A model generated the notes under the pieces. That model was not told where the DNA came from. It saw nothing but the letters and a program-made list of their open reading frames with translations, and made no database searches. From the NCBI GenBank assembly GCA_963712165.1, contig CAVQGY010000002.1, positions 1,116,001 through 1,180,000 on the forward strand: 64,000 nt of DNA, written 5' to 3'. Below, one piece after another: positions 1 through 7,043 of this stretch; within the stretch, counting starts at the first letter, position 1, and every line of letters starts with the position of its first letter. The translations under genes were made by a program, and so were the position numbers. The DNA comes from B10-G9 sp963712165. GTDB lineage: Bacteria; Chloroflexota; Anaerolineae; Anaerolineales; UBA11858.

Positions 1-383
1 TGGTAAGGCATAACCTGGAATAAACCCATGGCGCCTGCGTGTGATCGAGCACTGGCATAGCCGCAGGATTCGATCTGCATCACGGTAGCGACCAGGTTGG
101 GATCCAAGGAGTGTTTTTCGCTCCAGGACAGAATCTGGGTTTCCCAAGCTTTCACTTCTGGAGTGAAGAGAGGGGCGATCCCGGCTGGACTGAAAACGGT
201 GTTCCCTCCTGGAGGAGGGAGTGGAACTTCAGCTTGAACGATCTCGATACTGCTCAACCCGAATACCAGGCCAGTGCTGACCAGCAGGACGGCCAGGATT
301 GGCAGAAGGAAGCGGCGCAGGCAGCCTGTCTGTTGGGAGAAGGCCGCCTGCGCCTGTACGGAGGAGGGGGGAGAAGAAACCAT
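1..383 (-). CDS. Lytic transglycosylase (SLT domain), 3' part outside window
   Basis: Membrane-anchored peptidoglycan lytic transglycosylase, cleaving the MurNAc-GlcNAc bond in the wall. 127 codons are visible before the gene leaves the window. A short cytoplasmic N-terminus with basic CLRR is followed by a hydrophobic anchor or signal (about residues 24-50), then a linker with PLPPPGG. The SLT (lysozyme-like) fold starts at about residue 90: the catalytic Glu lies in MQIESCGYASARS, followed by the family motif HAGAMGLFQVMPY. The ATG at 383 lies 10 nt after the stop of the upstream four-TM gene and has no Shine-Dalgarno, so the two are probably translated together and share its promoter. Confidence 0.85.
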   Translation of the reverse strand, partial: MVSSPPSSVQAQAAFSQQTGCLRRFLLPILAVLLVSTGLVFGLSSIEIVQAEVPLPPPGGNTVFSPAGIAPLFTPEVKAWETQILSWSEKHSLDPNLVATVMQIESCGYASARSHAGAMGLFQVMPY

Positions 384-392
384 CTATTTTGA

Positions 393-1046
393 TTAGTGCT
401 GATCCCTGCTCATGGCCGAGAGAGGCTGATAGGAGGGCTCGGGTCGTGGTGCGGGTTTGGGTGCGGGGCGGCGGGCTGGAGTCCCCTTTCGACTGGAAAC
501 CGGAGCCCTGCGGCTGGACACGGAGGCAGGGAAATCCACCTGCAGCTGGTCGCGGCCGAAATAGCGCTCACCGGCCACACTGAACAGGCCAATGATCAAT
601 ACCCGCAGGATCCAGATCATCACAGCCACAAAGATCGGCACCACTTTCAACAGGGTCTGCCGGGCGATGACTGCGTTGCCCAGGGTCTCATGGTTGGCGA
701 TGGCGATCGATACACCCCACCAGGTCAGCAGGGCATTCATGGTGGCGGCGATCAGCCAGGCGGCGAACAGGTACCAGGAATCGTTGTCCTCCCCCACTTT
801 GCCTTCGGGGGAGAACAGGCGGGCAATGCCAGCAAAATCGATCCCGCAGAAGGCGATGGCCAGGATGGTGGCCCAGCGCACGCCCCAGAAGCGCAGCCCA
901 CCCAGCAGGTCGGTGAGGGCAAAATCGGTCGTGCTGTAATTGAAGATCTCAAAGGCGACCAGGGCGGTGATGATCAGAAGCCCAAAGACGACGCCGCGTT
1001 TGACCTGAACCCGTTGTGGAATAAAAGGAATGCTGTTGGCGGACAT
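393..1046 (-). CDS. Four-TM membrane protein with basic Pro-rich tail, unknown function
   Basis: 217 residues. Four hydrophobic segments are visible (about 16-38, 52-78, 88-114, 132-158), followed by a cytoplasmic-type tail rich in Arg, Pro and Ser (SSRRAPVSSRKGTPARRPAP). I do not recognise a family. The start is well fixed: AGGAGGTA lies just before the ATG. It is first in a two-gene unit with a lytic transglycosylase. Its promoter (separate entry) carries two GAAC-N4-GTTC-type inverted repeats like the LexA boxes of Gram-positive bacteria, so damage-inducible expression is a reasonable inference. The role is unknown; a cell-envelope or division function is only suggested by the neighbour. 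Confidence 0.75.
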   Translation of the reverse strand: MSANSIPFIPQRVQVKRGVVFGLLIITALVAFEIFNYSTTDFALTDLLGGLRFWGVRWATILAIAFCGIDFAGIARLFSPEGKVGEDNDSWYLFAAWLIAATMNALLTWWGVSIAIANHETLGNAVIARQTLLKVVPIFVAVMIWILRVLIIGLFSVAGERYFGRDQLQVDFPASVSSRRAPVSSRKGTPARRPAPKPAPRPEPSYQPLSAMSRDQH

Positions 1047-1072
1047 GGTGTACCTCCTAAGATGATAGAACT

Positions 1073-1126
1073 AGAACAAATGTTCTTTATAGGTTCCACT
1101 ATAGAACAAATATTCTAATTTGTCAA
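1073..1126 (-). promoter_or_regulatory. Sigma70 promoter with twin LexA-like operators
   Basis: On the minus strand TTGACA (1121-1126), a 17-nt spacer and TATAGT (1098-1103) form a near-consensus promoter for the gene starting at 1046. One inverted repeat, AGAACAAATGTTCT (1073-1086, perfect 6-bp arms), sits just downstream of -10. A second, AGAACAAATATTCT (1103-1116, one mismatch), lies inside the -35/-10 spacer. The repeats are 30 bp apart, about three helical turns. GAAC-N4-GTTC is the LexA (DinR) box of Bacillus and has also been reported for a Chloroflexota LexA (Dehalococcoides). LexA control is therefore inferred; another dimeric repressor is possible. Confidence 0.7.
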
Positions 1127-1187
1127 GGGATATCTAAAAATGGTTTTCTGTTAAAATAGGAAGAACCCATCGATCGGTGAAGAAAAT

Positions 1188-1664
1188 ATGGAAAGACTCT
1201 GGTCTCCCTGGCGCATGAAATATATACAAGGTGATAACCCAAAGGATGAATGCCCCTTCTGCGCAGCCCTGGCTGACAGCGATCCAGCAGACTGCAAGCT
1301 GGTCCATAGAGGGAAATTTTCCTTTGTGATCTTAAACTTGTATCCGTATACTACCGGTCACCTGCTGGTATTACCCCTGGAGCATAAAGAACAGCTTAAG
1401 GACCTTGACGGGAATACCCGGTCAGAGATGATGGAGCTGATCAATCATTGCCTGGAGGTGCTGGAGGAGGCCTATCACCCGGAAGGATTCAATATCGGCA
1501 TGAATATGGGGGAGGCTGCCGGAGCAGGCATCCCCAAACACTTACATTGGCATATTGTTCCCCGCTGGGTGGGTGATACCAATTATATGAGCACTGTCGG
1601 CGGCGTTAGGGTGCTGCCGGAATTACTGGAAGATACTTACCAGGTGGTTTTGGACCACTGGTAA
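1188..1664 (+). CDS. HIT-family nucleotide hydrolase/phosphorylase (Ap4A phosphorylase type)
   Basis: 158 residues, full length. The N-terminus MERLWSPWRMKYI and the Zn-type CPFC (C22, C25) are typical of the HIT branch that includes Ap4A phosphorylase-like proteins. The histidine triad is H118-L-H120-W-H122 in HLHWHIVPRW, where the central His attacks the alpha-phosphate of the dinucleoside polyphosphate or nucleotidyl substrate. Expected to be cytosolic. It is divergent from the SOS-like membrane gene and followed 63 nt later by a thiolase in the same direction. The precise substrate cannot be told from sequence. Confidence 0.9.
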   Translation: MERLWSPWRMKYIQGDNPKDECPFCAALADSDPADCKLVHRGKFSFVILNLYPYTTGHLLVLPLEHKEQLKDLDGNTRSEMMELINHCLEVLEEAYHPEGFNIGMNMGEAAGAGIPKHLHWHIVPRWVGDTNYMSTVGGVRVLPELLEDTYQVVLDHW

Positions 1665-1727
1665 TCGATCAGAATGAGTTGAGATTATTCACAAAGAAGA
1701 ATCATCGTATGAGGAGGTTGTCCACTC

Positions 1728-2927
1728 ATGGCAGAAAACCATCCACTTATCATCAGCGCAGTCCGCACGCCTTCGGGATCCTTCCAGGGATCCCTGAGTG
1801 GATTCACAGCGCCTGAGCTGGGCGCCCTGGTCGTTAAGGAGGCGGTTCAGCGGGCCGGCATCCCTGATCGGAAAGAGATCGACGAAGTGATCATGGGCAA
1901 CGTGGTCTCGGCTGGCCTGGGACAGAATCCCGCCCGCCAGGCTGCCATTGGAGCCGGACTTCCGGATTCAGTGGGCGCTTTCACCCTGAACAAGGTCTGC
2001 GGATCGGGTTTAAAGGCAGTTATGCTGGCTGCAGGAAGCATCAAAGCTGGAGACGGTGAGCTGTATGTCTGCGGTGGAATGGAGTCCATGAGCCGCACAC
2101 CCTATTTATTGAGGGGTCGCTCAGGGGAATTGCGTTTTGGCCACGGTCAGCTGATCGATTCTTTGCTGCACGACGGTTTGTGGGATCCTTTTGAGGATTG
2201 GGGCATGGGCAACGCGGCTGAATTCATTGCCGAGGAATATGATATCTCCCGCGAAGAAATGGACCGGTTTGCATATGAATCCCACCAGAAATCCCTGGAG
2301 GCCATTGACGCCGGGCGATTCAAGAATGAGATTGTCCCGCTGGAGATCAAGGGCAGGAAGGGGGAAGTGACTATCTTTGATACCGACGAGACCCCGCGAA
2401 GGGACACAACCCTGGAGGTTCTTGGAAAATTGAGGCCAGCCTTTATCAAGAATGGAAAGGTCACTGCTGGTAATGCTCCCGGGCTGAATGACGGGGCAGC
2501 GGCTGTCGTGGTGGGCAGCCAAGCCAAGGCGGGCGGGATCAAGGCCAAACCTTTGGCGCGGATCATAGGCTACGCCCAATCTGCGGTGGAACCGAAATAC
2601 CTCTTTTACGCCCCGGCCGTTGCCATGCCAAAATTGATGAAAGAGGTCGGCTGGAAAATGAAGGATATCGATCTGATTGAACTTAACGAGGCCTTTGCTG
2701 CCCAGGTGCTGGCAGACGGCAAAGCTATGACCAAACTGGGATGGGATTGGGACAAGGTGAACGTCAATGGTGGCGCCATTGCCCTGGGTCATCCCATTGG
2801 CGCGAGTGGCGCCCGGGTATTGACCACACTGATCTATGCCCTGAAGGATCGGGGATTAAAACGCGGGATGGTTTCCTTGTGCTTGGGAGGGGGGGAAGCG
2901 GTGGCAATGGCGATAGAATTGGTCTAA
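1728..2927 (+). CDS. Acetyl-CoA acetyltransferase (thiolase)
   Basis: 399 residues, the usual length of biosynthetic or degradative thiolases. It condenses or cleaves acetyl-CoA/acetoacetyl-CoA (or longer 3-ketoacyl-CoA). The nucleophilic Cys is C91 in NKVCGSGLKAV; the NEAF motif, H355 in GHPIGASGAR and C385 in CLGGGEA complete the active site. GAGGAGG lies upstream of the ATG. A terminator-like hairpin follows, so it is probably expressed alone or with the HIT gene. Because the window also has a mevalonate-pathway decarboxylase (36938), a role in feeding HMG-CoA synthesis is possible but unproven; fatty acid turnover is equally likely. Confidence 0.9.
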   Translation: MAENHPLIISAVRTPSGSFQGSLSGFTAPELGALVVKEAVQRAGIPDRKEIDEVIMGNVVSAGLGQNPARQAAIGAGLPDSVGAFTLNKVCGSGLKAVMLAAGSIKAGDGELYVCGGMESMSRTPYLLRGRSGELRFGHGQLIDSLLHDGLWDPFEDWGMGNAAEFIAEEYDISREEMDRFAYESHQKSLEAIDAGRFKNEIVPLEIKGRKGEVTIFDTDETPRRDTTLEVLGKLRPAFIKNGKVTAGNAPGLNDGAAAVVVGSQAKAGGIKAKPLARIIGYAQSAVEPKYLFYAPAVAMPKLMKEVGWKMKDIDLIELNEAFAAQVLADGKAMTKLGWDWDKVNVNGGAIALGHPIGASGARVLTTLIYALKDRGLKRGMVSLCLGGGEAVAMAIELV

Positions 2928-2937
2928 ATATTAGGTT

Positions 2938-2977
2938 GCGGCTGGGTACTCGGGGAGGGAGACCGGCCGCGGTTTTT
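2938..2977 (+). terminator. Probable terminator of the thiolase gene
   Basis: GCGGCTGG (2938-2945) pairs with CCGGCCGC (2963-2970) with one G-U, across a 17-nt loop, followed by GG and TTTTT. It lies 10 nt after the thiolase stop. The large loop lowers confidence. Confidence 0.45.
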
Positions 2978-3023
2978 ATACCTACGACTGAACCCGCAGG
3001 TCCTGTAAAAGGAAGGAGGCAGG

Positions 3024-3449
3024 ATGACAGTCAATATCCACGAGATGTCCATGGAGGATTATCCAGAAGTTTATCGCTTGTGGGAGATGAGCGATAAGAT
3101 CGGTCTCAGTAAAGCGGACTCCCAGCACAGCATCCAGAAATTCCTGGAGCGCAATCCGGGTATGAGCTACACAGCCTGGATCGAGGGCAAAATGGTGGGT
3201 GCGGCGCTGTGCGGTCATGATGGCCGTCGGGGATATATCCATCACCTGATGGTCCACCCCGATTACAGGCGTCAGGGTATCGGCCAATCGCTGGTTAGCC
3301 GCTGCATGTTTGCCCTGACCCGGATCGGGATCCAGAAATGCCACCTATTCGTTTTTGAGGATAATACGGACGGGATCAAGTTCTGGGAAAGCCTGGGCTG
3401 GACCAGGAGGGTGGAGCTGAGCATGATGTCCCAGTTTATTAACGATTGA
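3024..3449 (+). CDS. GNAT-family N-acetyltransferase
   Basis: 141 residues. The acetyl-CoA binding signature is YRRQGIGQSL (Q/R-x-x-G-x-G) after the strand IHHLMVHPDY, with the final beta strand region FWESLGWTRR, as in RimI-like GNATs. The substrate amine cannot be predicted. A strong GGAAGGAGG precedes the ATG. It is monocistronic, between the thiolase hairpin and a clear intrinsic terminator. Confidence 0.85.
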   Translation: MTVNIHEMSMEDYPEVYRLWEMSDKIGLSKADSQHSIQKFLERNPGMSYTAWIEGKMVGAALCGHDGRRGYIHHLMVHPDYRRQGIGQSLVSRCMFALTRIGIQKCHLFVFEDNTDGIKFWESLGWTRRVELSMMSQFIND

Positions 3450-3492
3450 GTAGGTAGTTTACCTCATATAAAGGATTTCACCCCTGAATGAC

Positions 3493-3525
3493 AAGACCCC
3501 GGAGGATTACTCCGGGGTCTTTTTT
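3493..3525 (+). terminator. Intrinsic terminator after the GNAT gene
   Basis: Perfect 11-bp stem AAGACCCCGGA / TCCGGGGTCTT with a 7-nt loop, followed by a run of T. It also sits between convergent genes and may act weakly on the minus strand. Confidence 0.9.
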
Positions 3526-3550
3526 ATGTTTACAACAGATCTGAGTCGGG

Positions 3551-3712
3551 TTAGGGGAGGAAGATGATGCTGATCAGCCCCTGGATCTTCCTGGTTATGC
3601 CCCGGGAGGGGGATTTGTTTTCCCGGAGGGAAAGGATCAAACGGTACTTCTTCGCTTCCTGGATCAACTCAGCCTGCCGCAGATTGTGATTATCTAGATT
3701 GATGATGAACAT
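3551..3712 (-). CDS. Small protein, 53 aa, paralogue of the next gene
   Basis: A short reading frame MFIINLDNHNLRQAEL... of 53 residues, ending in a hydrophobic LISIIFLP. It is likely real because its N-terminal half aligns with the 62-aa gene 38 nt upstream: both begin MF-x-x-NL, then share L-x-Q-x-E, a central Ala, R-L and S-L in the same spacing. No domain is recognised; the N-terminal part is predicted helical and charged. It would be cotranscribed from the promoter at 3975-4002. Confidence 0.5.
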   Translation of the reverse strand: MFIINLDNHNLRQAELIQEAKKYRLILSLRENKSPSRGITRKIQGLISIIFLP

Positions 3713-3749
3713 GGTTATCTCCTATATTTCCTTTGATCTTGATTTCTTC

Positions 3750-3938
3750 CTAGTAAGCGGCCCGGGCTAAAGTGCAGGTTTCCTGCTGGACCATCCAGGT
3801 TGGGCTCACTACCCGTTTGGTTGGCTTGCTGCTGGAGCCCTTGGAGGTTTCCAGGGACTTGACCAGTCGCAGATGGGCAGCGCGGCGCTGGGTTTCTTCC
3901 TGCTGGAGCTTGATTTCGAATAAATTTGTTGTAAACAT
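3750..3938 (-). CDS. Small protein, 62 aa, unknown function
   Basis: Begins MFTTNLFEIKLQQEETQRRA with a strongly helical, charged N-terminal half (LQQEETQRRAAHLRLVKSLE), then a Ser/Lys-rich linker and a C-terminus with one Cys. AAGGAG is placed 6 nt before the ATG, and a good promoter precedes it. The next gene down is a paralogue. I know no function. The similarity of two adjacent tiny genes is the best evidence that both are translated. Confidence 0.6.
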   Translation of the reverse strand: MFTTNLFEIKLQQEETQRRAAHLRLVKSLETSKGSSSKPTKRVVSPTWMVQQETCTLARAAY

Positions 3939-3958
3939 GTTATTCTCCTTACTTATTT

Positions 3959-4026
3959 CTTGATTATTGATTACAGTATATCAAAAAAATCAAGTTTGTC
4001 AAGAGCAAATATTGAAAAAATCAATA
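3959..4026 (-). promoter_or_regulatory. Promoter with inverted repeats for the two small genes
   Basis: On the minus strand TTGACA (3997-4002), a 16-nt spacer and TATACT (3975-3980). Inverted repeats surround it: CTTGATT (3959-3965) with AATCAAG (3988-3994) flanking -10, and TATTGA-N5-TCAATA (4010-4026) just upstream of -35. A further ATTGA lies at 4032-4036. The repeated TTGAT/ATTGA half-sites suggest a bound regulator. The upstream AT-rich tract could also act as an UP element. Confidence 0.6.
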
Positions 4027-4100
4027 AATATATTGAAAATTCGTAAATTTGCCCCAATTTTCATCAATTTTGAGGGTAAATTAGGTAAAATTGGACACCC

Positions 4101-4138
4101 AAAAAGGCTCCCGACGGGTGGTTGGGAGCCTTTTTTTT
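4101..4138. terminator. Bidirectional intrinsic terminator
   Basis: AAGGCTCCC (4104-4112) pairs with GGGAGCCTT (4124-4132). T8 follows on the plus strand and T5 on the minus strand. It lies 30 nt beyond the gatB stop, so its main job is probably to end gatB on the minus strand. Confidence 0.85.
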
Positions 4139-4169
4139 GCGGATTGTAGTGGATCTTGGAGGTTACTTT

Positions 4170-5606
4170 TTATCTTTCAAGGAGGCGGATCAGTATTTCT
4201 CGCACAGCCTGGGGGTCGGCAACTCCGCCAGATTGGGACATAACCTGGCCCATGAACCAGCTGATCAGGCCCTTTTTGCCAGATTGGTACTGCTCCACCT
4301 GGTCTGGGCTGTCATCGATAACCTGCTGGCAGATCGCCTCGATTGCGGAGGAATCGGTCAGCTGTCCCAGACCTTCACTCTCAACGATCTGGCCGGGCTC
4401 CCTTTTTTCCCCTTCGGTTCTTCGGACCAGCTCCCGGCCGGTACTGGTGTTGATCTGGCCGCTATCAACAAGTTTGATGATCTCCGCCAATCTCTCCGGA
4501 GTGAGGTAGAGCTCAGCCAGGGGAATTTCCAGGTCATTGACCAGTCCTAGAAGGTCATTGATGACCCAATTGGCAGCGGTCTTGGGTTCGACCCCAGAAG
4601 CCTTGAGGGTAAACTCAAAATAATCGGATAGGTCACGTTCACTGGTCAGGGTGGCGGCTTCCTTTGGGGAAAGGGCATATTCCTGAATGAAGCGTTTTTC
4701 CCGCTGGTAGGGAAGCTCAGGCAAGCTGGCCAGGATTTCCTGGATTTGATCATCGTCCAATTTGACAGCCAGCAGATCGGGCTCTTTGAAATAGCGGTAG
4801 TCGGCCTCGGTCTCTTTGGAGCGCATCTTGGACAGGGTCTTGGTCTCCTCGTCCCAGTCCAGGGTCCAGGATTCAATCACACCGCCGGCTTCCACTTCCT
4901 TGATCTGGCGCTGGATCTCCATCTTGATGGCTTCCCGACCGTGTTCGATCGAGTTCATATTCTTGATCTCGGTTTTGGGATTGAGGATGGTAGCGCCACC
5001 TTCGCGGATGGAGACATTGGCGTCAAAGCGCATTTTTCCCTTTTCCATATCAGCGTCCGAAACCCCGATCCAGCGCACCAACGACCGCAGATAGCGGATG
5101 AAGGCTGCGGCCTCATCCGCGGAGCGCAGGTCCGGCCCGGTGACCATTTCCACCAGGGGCACACCACAGCGGTTGAAGTCCAGCAGACGCCGGCCGGGTT
5201 TGTGGATGGTCTTACCCGCGTCTTCCTCGATGTGCATCTTCTCGATCTTGATCCTGCGGGTGGAGCCATCCTCGAGGGAAAGGTCCAGGTGGCCGCCTTT
5301 GCCTATGGCCAGGTCATACTGGGTGATCTGGTAACCCTTGGGCAGGTCGGGGTAGAAATAGTTCTTGCGATCGAAATAGGATTCCGGGCTCACTTCGGAG
5401 TTCATGGCTGATGCCAGTAGGGCGCCTTTTTCGATCACTGCCCGATTGGGCACAGGCAGGACACCCGGTTGACCGGTGCAGACCGGGCAAATATTGGTGT
5501 TGGGGGGATCACCCCAGGAATCTGCCTTGCAGGAGCAGAAGATCTTGCTGTGGGTGTTAAGCTGAATGTGGATTTCCAGGCCGATCACGGCTTCATAAGA
5601 GGTCAT
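4170..5606 (-). CDS. gatB: Asp/Glu-tRNA(Asn/Gln) amidotransferase subunit B
   Basis: 478 residues, normal GatB length. With GatA and GatC it converts Glu-tRNA(Gln) or Asp-tRNA(Asn) to the amide form. The N-terminus YEAVIGLEIHIQLNTHSKIFC, the zinc-site Cys pairs (FCSCKAD and CPVC) and DRKNYFYPDLPKGYQITQYD are diagnostic. The C-terminal third is the tRNA-binding YqeY-like tail (WFMGQVMSQSGGVADP). gatA and gatC are not in the window. A terminator follows at 4101-4138. The start at 5606 matches the conserved N-terminus; no strong Shine-Dalgarno is visible. Confidence 0.97.
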   Translation of the reverse strand: MTSYEAVIGLEIHIQLNTHSKIFCSCKADSWGDPPNTNICPVCTGQPGVLPVPNRAVIEKGALLASAMNSEVSPESYFDRKNYFYPDLPKGYQITQYDLAIGKGGHLDLSLEDGSTRRIKIEKMHIEEDAGKTIHKPGRRLLDFNRCGVPLVEMVTGPDLRSADEAAAFIRYLRSLVRWIGVSDADMEKGKMRFDANVSIREGGATILNPKTEIKNMNSIEHGREAIKMEIQRQIKEVEAGGVIESWTLDWDEETKTLSKMRSKETEADYRYFKEPDLLAVKLDDDQIQEILASLPELPYQREKRFIQEYALSPKEAATLTSERDLSDYFEFTLKASGVEPKTAANWVINDLLGLVNDLEIPLAELYLTPERLAEIIKLVDSGQINTSTGRELVRRTEGEKREPGQIVESEGLGQLTDSSAIEAICQQVIDDSPDQVEQYQSGKKGLISWFMGQVMSQSGGVADPQAVREILIRLLER

Positions 5607-5700
5607 AGGGAAAAATATCCTGATCCTGGTCTTTGACTGCTCCCTTTTTTACCACACTTCCGGGGCAGCGGTGAGGCTCGTTAATGGTGCTGTACCTGAT

Positions 5701-5719
5701 ATTATACTTCGAGTATAAT
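5701..5719 (+). promoter_or_regulatory. Symmetric -10 element, likely leaderless promoter
   Basis: ATTATACT-TCG-AGTATAAT is a perfect 8-bp inverted repeat. On the plus strand TATAAT (5714-5719) ends 7 nt before the ATG at 5727 and there is no Shine-Dalgarno, so transcription would start at or next to the ATG (leaderless mRNA). On the minus strand the other arm is also TATAAT (5701-5706), pointing at gatB, so one site could serve both directions. No good -35 is seen. Confidence 0.55.
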
Positions 5720-5726
5720 CAAAGTC

Positions 5727-6548
5727 ATGAAAAAGACTCCCTGGGTCCTGGCCCTGATCAGCATTCTGGTCGTGGGCGGCTTGATTCTAGCCTTGGTCCC
5801 GGGCGCTCCCGCTCTGGCAGCGCCCAACCCGCAGTTGACCAATTTCCCGACCCCAACCCCTGGATCAGACGGCCGGATCATCTACATCGTCCAGCCCTTG
5901 GATACTTTGTGGCGCATTGCTGCGGTGTCCGGGCTCAGTGTGGCTGACCTGCGGGATCTGAATAGACTGGACCCGGATGACGTTGTCTTCGAGGGAATGG
6001 AACTCTTCCTGGGATTGGGTGGACCAGTGGCTGGAGCAGCGACCCAGCCTCCCGAAGTCACTCAGCCCCCTCCCGAACCGACCAAAACACCGATACCTGG
6101 CAACGGCACTATGTGTGTGCTGCTTTTTGAGGACATCAATGGGGACTCGAGGCGCCAGGAGGAGGAGATCAGCCTACCCGGAGGGGCGATCAATATCAGC
6201 AACCGCGAGGGTACAGAATCGATCACGGTAGATACTCTCCCTCATGATCCTGACTCAGATACGGCGGATTATCACTGTGAGGAGGGATTGCGGGAAGGTG
6301 ACTACAATGTCAGTGTGGCCATCCCGGAGGGCTATAATCCGACGACGGCCTTGAACACCCCGGTTGAGCTGTTGGCAGGAGATATCACCTATTTGACCTT
6401 TGGCGCCCAGGCGGGTTCAGCGGTGATCGAGGAGGCTGAAACAGCCTCGGATAGCACAGGGTCGACACCCTTGCTGGGGGTGATTGGTCTGATCATGCTG
6501 CTGGGTGGGATCGGTTTGGGGGTATACTCGGTTTGGTTTAGGAAATGA
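5727..6548 (+). CDS. LysM-domain exported protein with SdrD_B-like domain and C-terminal anchor
   Basis: 273 residues. Signal peptide at 1-32 (basic MKK, hydrophobic core, ALA-A). A LysM module at about residues 50-93 (IYIVQPLDTLWRIAA...GMELFLG) would bind peptidoglycan or related glycans. A Pro-rich linker (PPPEPTKTPIP) leads to a beta-rich domain with FEDINGDSRRQEEE and ITVDTLP, similar to collagen-binding B/SdrD_B repeats. The end is one TM segment with a basic stop (LGVYSVWFRK). This suggests a surface protein held by its tail and bound to the wall. Probably leaderless (previous entry). Function is otherwise unknown. Confidence 0.8.
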   Translation: MKKTPWVLALISILVVGGLILALVPGAPALAAPNPQLTNFPTPTPGSDGRIIYIVQPLDTLWRIAAVSGLSVADLRDLNRLDPDDVVFEGMELFLGLGGPVAGAATQPPEVTQPPPEPTKTPIPGNGTMCVLLFEDINGDSRRQEEEISLPGGAINISNREGTESITVDTLPHDPDSDTADYHCEEGLREGDYNVSVAIPEGYNPTTALNTPVELLAGDITYLTFGAQAGSAVIEEAETASDSTGSTPLLGVIGLIMLLGGIGLGVYSVWFRK

Positions 6549-6613
6549 ATCGTAAGTCGTAGTACTGATGGGACGAATTCCATTTAAAGGGATTCGTCTC
6601 TTTTTTAACATTT

Positions 6614-6748
6614 TAGCCATACGGATGAGATTATTGCAATATCACCCCCAGATGAATCTGGGGGCTGAGGATTGTCCCTGACTGTTTTTCACCTCTGGCA
6701 AAATTCACGGGTCTCAGTAATAAAGAAGCCCCGCTTAAGCGGGGCTTC
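6614..6748. repeat. Direct-repeat copy 1 with galE-tail fragment and hairpins
   Basis: First copy of a repeat that also occurs at 6836-6964. It begins with a degraded copy of the galE 3' end (tagccat-acggatgag), then hairpin CCCCCAGAT-GAAT-CTGGGGG-like pairing (6646-6664), a conserved 70-nt core, and GAAGCCCCGC-TTAA-GCGGGGCTTC (6725-6748). A further hairpin, CCCACGGAT/ATCCGTGGG, lies at about 6760-6778, outside copy 2. The stretch 6549-7043 has no other gene. Confidence 0.85.
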
Positions 6749-6835
6749 TGATGATCAGCCCACGGATTTATCCGTGGGTGTTATGGATACCCCCTGAAGA
6801 TCTATATGTCCCAATCTTCAATCTTCAATCTATCC

Positions 6836-6964
6836 ATAGCCATTAGGATGCGCCTGATGCCATCTCACCCCCAGATGAATCGGGGCGAGGATTGTCCCTG
6901 ACTGTTTTTCACCTCTGGCAAAATTCACGGGTCTCAGTAATAAAGAAGCCCCGCTAAGCGGGGC
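6836..6964. repeat. Direct-repeat copy 2 with galE-tail fragment
   Basis: Nearly identical to copy 1 over about 100 nt (from caccccc-agatgaat to the gccccgc hairpin). It begins with a very good copy of the last codons of galE: read on the minus strand it gives WHQAHPNGYG-stop, against WHQTHPNGYG-stop in the real galE end (7044-7076). The array therefore seems to have arisen by tandem duplication including the 3' end of galE. The hairpin here is AGCCCCGCTAAGCGGGGCT. Confidence 0.85.
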
Positions 6965-7043
6965 TCGACTTTGGATTGGGGATTGAATGTTAAAGGTCAC
7001 ATCCAGCATTCTTATCCCAACCCAAATATCCCAATCTCCTATT

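Noticed and set aside
396..1118. Long antisense frame over the four-TM gene
   Set aside because: The minus-strand protein has clear TM segments, Shine-Dalgarno and promoter; the plus frame has low-complexity, unlikely composition (many His, Gln, Asp).
2121..2792. Frame antisense to the thiolase
   Set aside because: The thiolase has all its catalytic motifs; the antisense frame has none.
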